A DNA stretch of 10,044 nucleotides from Treponema sp. GTDB taxonomy: Bacteria; Spirochaetota; Spirochaetia; Treponematales; Treponemataceae. The notes under the pieces were generated by a model, which saw only the letters and a program-made list of their open reading frames with translations, ran no database searches and was not told the origin of the DNA. The stretch is taken from the NCBI GenBank assembly GCA_016282455.1, contig JAEEKM010000252.1:1-10044 (forward strand), written 5' to 3'. A program made the position numbers and the translations under genes. Below, piece after piece: positions 1 to 5,153 of the stretch; the first letter of the stretch is position 1, and every line of letters starts with the position of its first letter.

Positions 1-1
1 C

Positions 2-496
2 AGTCAATCAAAACGATGTATTTCTGAGACTTTACCTTTCAAAATATATGTGAAAGAAAAGAATACGGATTTAGACTGGAATTATCTGGGATATGGAGAA
101 ACACTCCGAGAAGCATATTTCTATGTTTTGAATAATGAAAATGCCTATTCAATTTCTGATGAACTGTACAAATTTCATGTTTGCAGTGCAGCAGGAGAAG
201 ATTCAAACATTAAGTTTGTAAAAATTGTTTCCGCTTATCTTACTGAATACTATGACTCTGACGTAGAAACAAATCTTTTAGGACATTTTGGGTTCAGAAA
301 AGCGGAAGCTAAATGTGTTTTCTGCAAAACGAAAATTGCAGGATATGGGAATGCCTGTTATACCAGGTCGCCAGAAGAAGTAACTCTAATCAGATGCTGT
401 GATGAATGTCATGAGAAATATATTGTTCCATTAAAAGGTAATTACAAAGCTGAAAGGAATTTTTTGACACATTATATGAATTATGAAAAGACCTAA
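2..496 (+). CDS. Cysteine-rich hypothetical protein, copy 1, 5' end missing
   Basis: I do not recognise the family. The frame is open to the left edge of the window. The first possible start inside it, GTG at 50, has no ribosome site. The residues just before that GTG, TLPFKIY, recur in the second copy (gene at 1532), so the real start is off-window. The visible part carries WxYxGY, EAY and FVKI motifs, then a possible zinc-binding block: CxxC, a lone Cys, then CCxxC, followed by KYxxP (GTG taken as residue 1: about residues 90-127). There are no membrane segments. The protein ends at TAA 494-496, and a two-hairpin element and the channel gene follow. The matching region of copy 2 is at 2045-2464. 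Metal binding is inferred from cysteine spacing only. Confidence 0.75.
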   Translation, partial: SQSKRCISETLPFKIYVKEKNTDLDWNYLGYGETLREAYFYVLNNENAYSISDELYKFHVCSAAGEDSNIKFVKIVSAYLTEYYDSDVETNLLGHFGFRKAEAKCVFCKTKIAGYGNACYTRSPEEVTLIRCCDECHEKYIVPLKGNYKAERNFLTHYMNYEKT

Positions 497-501
497 AGTT
501 T

Positions 502-535
502 TTCTCAATTTTTGAGAATTAAATATTTTAATATT
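502..535. repeat. Two-hairpin intergenic element, copy A
   Basis: The 82-bp gap before the channel gene starts with a perfect inverted repeat, TTCTCAA (502-508) and TTGAGAA (512-518). An AT-only dyad, AATATT-TT-AATATT (522-535), follows. The same order of two dyads occurs at 1461-1494 in front of the next gene. It could be a promoter/operator, an RNA hairpin ending the upstream transcript, or a scar of past cassette joining. It lacks the GTTRRRY core of an attC. Confidence 0.6.
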
Positions 536-578
536 CATCATATTGGTGACAACATTTTAATCAAGAAGGAAATTCATT

Positions 579-1448
579 ATGAGAAAAAACGAAGGTCAAA
601 ATATCTGCGATAAACTAAAGCTTTATGTTGATGGAGAAGCTGATACCTTTTTTGAATATTTCATGCTTCTAGTAGTATTTGTAAATACAGCTACATTGGG
701 ATTTGAAACATCTCCATCCATCGAAGCAAAATATTCTGACTTATTATTCTGGATTGATCAGATTTGTCTGTACATTTTTGTTTTCGAACTTTTAATTAAA
801 GTTATTGCTTACAATCGTGAATTCTTTGGTGAAATACGAATCGATGAAGAAGGAGAAAAATTCTTCCATATTAATAAATGGAATATTTTTGACTTATTCA
901 TTGTGCTGATTTCAACAATAGGTTCTCTTCCGTTTTTCGCCGTATTCCGAGTATTCCGCGTTTTTAAATCAATTAAGTTTATTAAGGGCTTAAAATCCCT
1001 TCGGGTAATAAAGACCTTAAAGCTCATAAACGGCATTACAAGTTTAAGAGTTATGGTAAAAGCAATCATTAAAGCTTTTCCAAGTGTTCTCTGGACTTTC
1101 TTCCTGCTGCTGATTTTTGCCTATGTTTATGCGATTATCGGTACAAGCATTTTCAGTATAGATTTTCCGGAATATTTCGGCAGCTTAAAACTTGCTTTCT
1201 TTTCACTGTTTGGACTGACCGGTGTTAATTCTTCAGTAATAATTGCAAGATTCTCATGGGCCTGGGTTTACTTTGTTTCATACAACTTCTTTGAAGCTTC
1301 AATCATCATGAACGTTATCGTTGGTGTAATCGTAGATGCCGTAAATGACAGTCGAAAAGAAATTGATGAAGAATCAAATAAGTCAGAAGTAACTTTGGAA
1401 AGTATCGCTAAGCAGCTTGAAGAATTGAACAGGAAATTTGATAGGTAG
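579..1448 (+). CDS. Voltage-gated ion channel (single-domain, six-helix ion transport family)
   Basis: A 289-residue inner-membrane channel subunit of the ion transport family (PF00520), which would work as a tetramer. Segments by eye: S1 about 24-41; S2 56-78, with Glu70 in the usual FELLIK context; S3 101-119, with Asp105 in NIFDLF; S4 122-150; S5 168-193; pore helix and filter 198-219; S6 228-256; and a charged, probably coiled tail 258-289. From Arg124 to Lys148 every third residue is basic (nine in a row), the hallmark of a voltage sensor. The size fits bacterial sodium channels of the NaChBac type. Their filter TLESW is absent, though: the aligned stretch is TGVNSS at 214-219, with Asn217 where the selectivity Glu would be, and no potassium-type GYG is present. 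Ion choice is therefore unknown. The ATG at 579 has a strong site, AAGAAGGA, just upstream. The gene lies between the two copies of the cysteine-rich family. Confidence 0.88.
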   Translation: MRKNEGQNICDKLKLYVDGEADTFFEYFMLLVVFVNTATLGFETSPSIEAKYSDLLFWIDQICLYIFVFELLIKVIAYNREFFGEIRIDEEGEKFFHINKWNIFDLFIVLISTIGSLPFFAVFRVFRVFKSIKFIKGLKSLRVIKTLKLINGITSLRVMVKAIIKAFPSVLWTFFLLLIFAYVYAIIGTSIFSIDFPEYFGSLKLAFFSLFGLTGVNSSVIIARFSWAWVYFVSYNFFEASIIMNVIVGVIVDAVNDSRKEIDEESNKSEVTLESIAKQLEELNRKFDR

Positions 1449-1452
1449 GGGA

Positions 1453-1515
1453 GTTCAAATATTCTCATATTTTGAGAATCAAATATTGTAATATCATCTA
1501 AGAATTGATTTGAAC
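1453..1515. repeat. Two-hairpin intergenic element, copy B, inside a longer inverted repeat
   Basis: The dyads are ATTCTCA (1461-1467) with TGAGAAT (1473-1479), then ATATT-GT-AATAT (1483-1494). This is the same layout and nearly the same sequence as at 502-535. Both dyads are enclosed by perfect 8-bp arms, GTTCAAAT (1453-1460) and ATTTGAAC (1508-1515). The outer right arm ends just upstream of the ribosome site GAGGAG of the gene at 1532, so folding of the RNA could limit access to that site. This outer arm is not found around copy A. Confidence 0.6.
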
Positions 1516-1531
1516 CAGAGGAGACCTTATC

Positions 1532-2044
1532 ATGGGAAACAAATACGAAATAACTCTTAAAGATATCAATCAGGAAATTGAATTATTGCTCACTCAGCTT
1601 AATCTTTTGATAGGAGCTTGCAATAACTCCAGTAATATAGATGATTTATTTTCAGAACTTTTAGCACAAATAGAAAAATATAAAACAGATATTTTCAATT
1701 ATAAACGACAGGACCTGCCTTTTGTCGAAGATATGAACAACGACAATCCGATTTCTTATGCAGGCAAAGAAAACATTGAAGCCGAAGAAAATTCAGGATT
1801 AGTAAAAGCCTGTGTGGAAAAAACAATTGATGTCATTTATGCAATTAGAAATTGTGAAGCATGTACTGAAAAAGAAACAAAAAGGAAAGAGTTATATTGG
1901 CTTATTCACTCCTTAAGATTTACTCTCCCATTCAAAATATATGCTTTATCAACTCTCGATTCTTACTTACCATATTCTTTGGGACACCGGCGCAATAGAA
2001 GTATTAAAAAGTGGCAGGCTAAACATGCTTATAAAAATCTATAA
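1532..2044 (+). CDS. N-terminal part of cysteine-rich hypothetical protein, copy 2
   Basis: A 170-codon reading frame with a good ribosome site (GAGGAG) ahead of ATG 1532. The product is unknown. It starts with a helical, coiled-coil-like stretch (residues 5-60), then a polar linker, then helices with CEAC at about 109-112. Near residues 131-137 it has TLPFKIY, identical to the segment that precedes the C-terminal domain in copy 1; the DNA is also close there (19 of 22 bases, 1921-1942 against 29-50). Copy 1 reaches its WxYxGY domain 8 residues later. Here about 33 more residues follow, then TAA at 2042-2044, and the homologous domain resumes in the same frame at 2045. The 170-residue product is therefore most simply the N-terminal part of a longer protein stopped early. 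Whether this shortened protein works alone cannot be told. Confidence 0.6.
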   Translation: MGNKYEITLKDINQEIELLLTQLNLLIGACNNSSNIDDLFSELLAQIEKYKTDIFNYKRQDLPFVEDMNNDNPISYAGKENIEAEENSGLVKACVEKTIDVIYAIRNCEACTEKETKRKELYWLIHSLRFTLPFKIYALSTLDSYLPYSLGHRRNRSIKKWQAKHAYKNL

Positions 2045-2464
2045 AAAGACAATTGGAAATATATCGGTTATGCTCAAAACTTTGCCGAAGCTTATCATTA
2101 TGCAGAAAACAACGGGTATACATGGGGTGACGTTATACATCTCTGTGCAGAACCGGAAGATGAATACACAAACTCTTTTGTAAAAATAGAAACTCCTTTT
2201 TTTACTGAATATTTTGATTCCTATGCAAAAGGCCCCATAGGTCATGTGTTTAATTATCGTAAAACAGAAACAACCTGCCTTTTCTGTAAAAAGGTATTTA
2301 CATATAGAGGACATTCCTGCGAACCAATTATTAACAGAAGTAATGACATTTATTTTCAGTACGCAAAGTGCTGCAAAAGTTGCTACAGAAAATATGTAAA
2401 ACCAGCAAAGAAAGATGAGACATTCTCTCAGAAAATCCGTACAAATTTTAAGTTGGATATTTAG
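2045..2464 (+). pseudogene. C-terminal domain of copy 2, cut off by an in-frame stop
   Basis: This frame runs directly on from the TAA at 2042-2044 for about 139 codons to TAG 2462-2464. It aligns along its length with copy 1: WKYIGY, EAY, NN, FVKI, TEYFDS, GH, RK, then CLFC, a lone Cys, CC-x2-C and KYVKP. There is no ATG, GTG or TTG in frame until GTG 2246, which lies inside the conserved region and has no ribosome site. Natural expression would need stop readthrough. Alternatively, an ATG at 2025 in another frame could give it by a -1 shift over the A-rich stretch at 2043-2047. The conserved motifs look intact, so the break is recent, the region is translated by recoding, or the stop is an assembly error. 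Confidence 0.6.
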
Positions 2465-2480
2465 TTATAGGAGACTCTGT

Positions 2481-2829
2481 ATGAAAGTTCTAAACATTCC
2501 ATTGGAAAAATTGATTGCATCAAAAGACATTATTTCACAGTGCCAAAAAGAGAATTGTGTTTTTTTCACCGTTTGAACAAGCGGTTTTGATTTATCAGAA
2601 TCCAAAACTTGCACAAAGAGTAGAAATGGACCCTATCAAAGATACTTACCTTTCTAACGAATATCGATATGTCCGTAAGCATTGGGTGGAAATTGCAAAT
2701 AAGTCCTTGATGATTTACATAGAAAGATATAATGAGAAATCCAGAAACAATGCTTTTTTAACATCAATTTGTTGTGATTTTAAAATGCTTGAAGAAAAAT
2801 GCGATGAATGGATAAAAAATCATCCGTAA
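2481..2829 (+). pseudogene. Hypothetical gene frameshifted at a T7 run
   Basis: A ribosome site (AGGAGA) precedes ATG 2481, 17 bp after the previous stop. This frame reads 31 codons and ends at TGA 2574-2576. A different frame then continues without a break to TAA 2827-2829, with motifs such as SPFEQAVLIYQ and YRYVRKHWVEIANK. The switch falls at a run of seven T (2560-2566). Removing one T would join the two into a protein of about 115 residues. The second frame alone could start only at TTG 2515, which has no ribosome site. The product is soluble, helical and unknown to me. The disruption could be a true mutation, a read error at the homopolymer, or a site of transcriptional slippage. It is the last gene before the attC-like site. 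Confidence 0.6.
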
Positions 2830-2839
2830 AATAAAAATC

Positions 2840-2902
2840 GCTTAACATGCACTTCAAAGCGGATGTCAAGGTCGAGCCTTGCAACCGTTTAAAACGTTAG
2901 TT
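2840..2902 (+). other. attC-like integron recombination site
   Basis: The site opens with GCTTAAC (2840-2846), matching the R'' consensus RYYYAAC. It closes with GTTAGTT (2896-2902), six of seven matches to the R' consensus GTTRRRY. Between them is an imperfect palindrome. CGG (2860-2862) pairs with CCG (2885-2887), and AAA (2856-2858) pairs with TTT (2888-2890), leaving G2859 unpaired between the two blocks; this matches the extrahelical base that gives attC its strand preference. CAAGG (2867-2871) and CCTTG (2877-2881) form the tip around TCGAG. The 63-bp length is normal for attC. Integrase would cut next to G2896. The direction fits cassettes lying to the left. Confidence 0.8.
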
Positions 2903-2921
2903 ATGTGGAAGCCCGCACTGG

Positions 2922-3046
2922 GGTGCTTGTTTAGATTAGAAGTCTTGCTTCCTGCAATTTTTCCTCGTGAGTTTTTATTTGCTCGCGAGGGCTCGCATTT
3001 TCGCTTTGGCGAAAAACATAAAAACTCACTTAGACTAACACGCACC
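2922..3046. repeat. 125-bp imperfect palindrome between attC and fabZ
   Basis: The outermost arms are GGTGC (2922-2926) with GCACC (3042-3046) and TGTT (2928-2931) with AACA (3037-3040). Inside are perfect 12-bp arms, GTGAGTTTTTAT (2967-2978) and ATAAAAACTCAC (3018-3029). Within those lie CTCGCGAG (2982-2989, self-complementary) and a hairpin TTTTCGC-TTTG-GCGAAAA (2998-3015). This is the only notable content of the 2903-3088 gap. No U-run follows any stem, so it is not a typical terminator. A small non-coding insertion (MITE-like) or a dispersed hairpin element is possible. Confidence 0.6.
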
Positions 3047-3088
3047 TCCTGTGCTTTTGTGGATTGTAGGAGGTATTGTTTTTTACTT

Positions 3089-3517
3089 CTACTCTTGTTT
3101 ACCTACCAGGCACATCCATTCGGCTTCGGCACATAGGGTTTCGCCTACGTAGGCTTTGCCGCTTTGTTTTACCATGCGGGGGCTTACGCGGAGGTTGGTT
3201 ATTTCCATGCGGACTGTGTCACCGGGGCGGACCTGGTTACGGAATTTTACTTTGTCTACTGTGGCAAGGAAGAAGAGGCTTCCTTCGGCAAAGGTTTTCT
3301 GGTAGCTTAATGCAGCACCGCCTGCCTGTGCCATTGTTTCTACGAGGATTACTCCTGGAACTACAGGGTACTGGGGGAAGTGGCCTTTAAAGAAAAAATC
3401 TTCTTCTGTAAACTTGCGGAGACTAATGCTTCCGTTTTCATCTGCGCTTTCGATTGAGTCTACGAAGAGGAAGGGTTTTCTGTGGGGAAGAAGGCTTTCT
3501 ATATCATTTGTAAGCAT
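3089..3517 (-). CDS. fabZ: (3R)-hydroxyacyl-ACP dehydratase FabZ
   Basis: FabZ removes water from (3R)-hydroxyacyl-ACP to give trans-2-enoyl-ACP in the elongation cycle of type II fatty acid synthesis, in the cytoplasm. The 142-residue length is typical of the hot-dog-fold family. Clear motifs are LLPHRKPFLFVD (residues 9-20), FKGHFPxxPVVPGV (43-56) with catalytic His46, and ExMAQAGG (60-67) with catalytic Glu60. The ATG at 3515-3517 has AAGGAG (3531-3526) eight bases upstream. The gene lies downstream of fabF on the same strand with a 185-bp spacer, so co-transcription is likely but an internal start is possible. Its 3' end faces the integron-like region. Confidence 0.95.
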   Translation of the reverse strand: MLTNDIESLLPHRKPFLFVDSIESADENGSISLRKFTEEDFFFKGHFPQYPVVPGVILVETMAQAGGAALSYQKTFAEGSLFFLATVDKVKFRNQVRPGDTVRMEITNLRVSPRMVKQSGKAYVGETLCAEAEWMCLVGKQE

Positions 3518-3550
3518 TTTGTTTACTCCTTAGGTTTTAAAACTTACGCG

Positions 3551-3619
3551 GGATTGTAGGGGCGGCGGAGCCGTTCTTGCGTATGCAAGAATGAAACCCC
3601 GGAAAGCCCGGTGCGCGGG
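3551..3619. repeat. GC-rich hairpin spacer between fabF and fabZ
   Basis: Three short stems lie close together: CGGC-GGA-GCCG (3563-3573), TTCTTGC-GTAT-GCAAGAA (3574-3591) and CCCG-GTGCG-CGGG (3607-3619). The segment is much richer in G+C than the AT-rich bases on either side (3532-3546 and 3655-3705). It resembles dispersed palindromic elements that settle between genes of one operon. It could also slow or stabilise the fabF-fabZ mRNA. The 10-mer GGATTGTAGG at 3551-3560 also occurs at 3061-3070 on the other side of fabZ. No protein-coding character was seen. Confidence 0.4.
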
Positions 3620-3702
3620 AGAATGTTCACCCGTTTGGAGCAGGTGGATTTTACCCCGCTATTTAAACCGGACTCCGTTCAAAAAAGTTTTTATACGCTA
3701 AA

Positions 3703-4944
3703 TTACACTCTCTTGAAAACTACGCAGCCGTTGTGGCCGCCGAAACCGAAGTTTGCGCTCATGGCAATGTCTACTTTTGTTTCGATTCCTTTGTTTGGGG
3801 TGTAGTTGAGGTCGCATCCGCCTTCTGCGTCTACTTCGTCAAGGTCGATTGTTGGTGGAACAAAGTTGTTTTCGATTGCCTTGATGCACATGAGGGCTTC
3901 GAGGGATCCTGCGTTTCCAAGGCAGTGTCCTGTCATGCTCTTTGTGGAAGAGATGTGAAGATTATATGCGGCTTCTCCGAATGCCATGTGGAGCATTTTT
4001 GTTTCGCCTGAGTCGTTAAGGTGTGTGGATGTTCCGTGGGCGTTGTAGTACTGAACGTCGGCAGGGGTGATTCCTGCATCTTTCATGGCAAGGGTCATGC
4101 AGCGGCCACCAATGATTCCGTCTGGATTTGGTGCGGTAAGATGGTAACCGTCACTTGAGGCACCGTATCCTGCAAGTTCTGCGTAGATGTGGGCACCGCG
4201 GGCTTTTGCATGTTCGTATTCTTCAAGAACGAGGATTGTTGCTCCTTCGCCCATAACAAAACCGTCGCGCTGTTTGTCAAAAGGACGGCTGGCTTTTTCT
4301 GGACAGTCTGCCCATTTTGAACTGAGGGCCTGAAGTACTGTAAAGCTTAAGGTAGAGAAGCCGTTGATTGTGCTTTCTGCTCCACCTGCAAGAACTACGT
4401 CGTGGCGGCCACAGCGGATGTTGTCAAGTGCATCTCCGAGTGCATCGCTGCCGGAAGCACAGGCTGTTGCGATTGTGTGGGTTGCTCCGTGAAGACCGAA
4501 GGTAATGCTGATGTTTGCAGCGGCTTCGTTTGGAATGAGTTCAGGGATTGTCATTGGAGGAACACGCTGGAAGTCTGTCTTGAAATAGCTTCCGATGCTT
4601 GATTCTGTAACTTCAAATCCGCCGATTCCTACTCCAAGGAAAACACCTGCTTTGTCAAGAATCTCTTTGTTGTCTGTGATTGAGGCATCATCAAGTGCCT
4701 GTTTTGCGGCTGCAACTGCATACTGGGTAAAGCGGGCCATTTTGCGTGCTGCCTTTGAGTCCATGAAGGCACCTGCGTCAAAGTTTTTTACTTCTGCTGA
4801 ATACTTTACTTTGAATGGAGCGGGATCATAGTGGGTGGTTGTGGCAACTCCGCACTTTCCCTTTGTAACGGCATCCCATGTTTCTGCTACGCTGTTTCCA
4901 AGTGGTGAAACACAACCCAAACCAGTGACTACAACTCTTCTCAT
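3703..4944 (-). CDS. fabF: Beta-ketoacyl-ACP synthase II FabF
   Basis: FabF condenses malonyl-ACP with acyl-ACP, the chain-lengthening step of type II fatty acid synthesis. The 413-residue length is standard. It opens with RRVVVTGLGCVSPLG. The active site is complete: Cys162 in TACASGSDA, His303 in NAHGTSTHLND, Lys335 and His340 in STKSMTGHCLGNAGSLEA, and the glycine-rich NFGFGGHN near the end (398-405). The family usually reads TGHLLGAAG, so TGHCLGNAG is a mild change. AAGGAG (4956-4951) lies six bases ahead of the ATG at 4944. It is first in the fabF-fabZ unit, with a promoter and dyad upstream. FabB and FabF are close relatives, but the overall sequence favours FabF. Confidence 0.95.
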   Translation of the reverse strand: MRRVVVTGLGCVSPLGNSVAETWDAVTKGKCGVATTTHYDPAPFKVKYSAEVKNFDAGAFMDSKAARKMARFTQYAVAAAKQALDDASITDNKEILDKAGVFLGVGIGGFEVTESSIGSYFKTDFQRVPPMTIPELIPNEAAANISITFGLHGATHTIATACASGSDALGDALDNIRCGRHDVVLAGGAESTINGFSTLSFTVLQALSSKWADCPEKASRPFDKQRDGFVMGEGATILVLEEYEHAKARGAHIYAELAGYGASSDGYHLTAPNPDGIIGGRCMTLAMKDAGITPADVQYYNAHGTSTHLNDSGETKMLHMAFGEAAYNLHISSTKSMTGHCLGNAGSLEALMCIKAIENNFVPPTIDLDEVDAEGGCDLNYTPNKGIETKVDIAMSANFGFGGHNGCVVFKRV

Positions 4945-4978
4945 AAAAAGCTCCTTATTGAATATTTGTTCTTTTGTT

Positions 4979-5011
4979 TATCTTGACAAATTATGTCATT
5001 TTGTCAAGATA
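4979..5011. promoter_or_regulatory. Operator-like inverted repeat upstream of fabF
   Basis: Perfect 12-bp arms, TATCTTGACAAA (4979-4990) and TTTGTCAAGATA (5000-5011), are separated by 9 bp, so arm centres are 21 bp apart, two helical turns. That suits a dimeric repressor such as a TetR- or MarR-type protein. The dyad covers the -10, spacer and likely start site of the proposed fabF promoter. It does not match the FapR or FabT consensus sites as I know them. The regulator is not in the window. Confidence 0.6.
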
Positions 5012-5018
5012 AAATCAA
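4990..5018 (-). promoter_or_regulatory. Likely fabF-fabZ promoter
   Basis: On the minus strand, TTGATT (5018-5013) and CATAAT (4995-4990) are 17 bp apart, each with four of six matches to the sigma-70 consensus. Transcription would begin near 4983 and leave a leader of about 40 bases before the ATG. An alternative pair, TTGACA (5007-5002) with AAGATA (4984-4979), also has 17-bp spacing. Both are overlapped by the 12-bp-arm dyad. Confidence 0.5.
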
Positions 5019-5020
5019 GA

Positions 5021-5028
5021 GGGGGGGG
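5021..5028 (+). repeat. G8 homopolymer tract in the divergent regulatory region
   Basis: Eight consecutive G lie between the fabF promoter region and the 45-bp palindrome. G tracts of this length are prone to slippage, and poly-G tracts upstream of tpr genes in Treponema pallidum are known phase-variation sites. Here the tract lies just upstream of the proposed fabF -35 element. A switching role is inferred only. Confidence 0.55.
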
Positions 5029-5032
5029 AAGC

Positions 5033-5077
5033 AAAATGGTACAAATCGTAAGTTCAACTTTCGATTTGTACCATTTT
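5033..5077. repeat. 45-bp near-perfect palindrome
   Basis: Outer arms AAAATGGTACAAATCG (5033-5048) and CGATTTGTACCATTTT (5062-5077) match over 16 bp. After one T/T mismatch (5049, 5061), inner arms AAGTT (5050-5054) and AACTT (5056-5060) pair around a single C at 5055. T5 follows on the plus strand (5074-5078), so RNA read rightward would look like a terminator hairpin, yet no gene ends here: both flanking genes point away. It could be a regulator-binding site, an insulator, a terminator of a leftward-region leader RNA, or part of a small RNA. Confidence 0.7.
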
Positions 5078-5117
5078 TAATATAGCCAGCAGTTTACTGG
5101 AAGAATGCCTGTTTTTC

Positions 5118-5126
5118 TGCTATATT
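5118..5126 (+). promoter_or_regulatory. Extended -10 promoter of the flavin reductase-like gene
   Basis: TG-C-TATATT is an extended -10 element 27 bp before the ATG at 5154. No good -35 is seen at the usual distance (TGGAAG at 5098-5103), which extended -10 promoters tolerate. The -10 is also the right arm of an 8-bp inverted repeat, AATATAGC (5079-5086) with GCTATATT (5119-5126), so a bound protein could mask it. Confidence 0.5.
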
Positions 5127-5153
5127 TAAACAAATCAAACACGAGGTAGAGAT

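Larger units (their letters stand above)
1..2902 (+). mobile_element. 3' end of a presumed integron cassette array
   Basis: This stretch holds four short genes of unknown or unusual type, all on the plus strand, and ends at an attC-like site at 2840-2902. Its base composition is visibly more AT-rich than the fabZ-to-LysM part of the window. One gene family occurs twice, and two of the gene units are broken, which is common in accessory gene pools. Cassette genes normally lie upstream of their attC in the same orientation, as here. Only one attC was found, so these genes would form one unusually long cassette, or a region where inner sites have decayed. No integrase gene or attI is visible. 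The left limit lies outside the window. Confidence 0.55.

Noticed and set aside
50..496. GTG at 50 as a true gene start
   Set aside because: There is no ribosome site, the frame is open to base 2, and the residues before it match copy 2.
502..1515. The repeated gap elements as further attC sites
   Set aside because: They lack an RYYYAAC/GTTRRRY pair in the right order, and the outer arms of copy B are in the wrong orientation.
3044..3074. ACCTCCT/AGGAGGT inverted repeat as the fabZ terminator
   Set aside because: The loop is long and no T-run follows on the minus strand; it also overlaps the arm of the larger palindrome.
2879..3390. Plus-strand frames over the palindrome and opposite fabZ
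   Set aside because: They have no start signals or family features; the region is explained by the palindrome and fabZ.
3061..3560. GGATTGTAGG direct repeat flanking fabZ as insertion marks
   Set aside because: A 10-bp match within 500 bp can occur by chance, and fabZ looks native.
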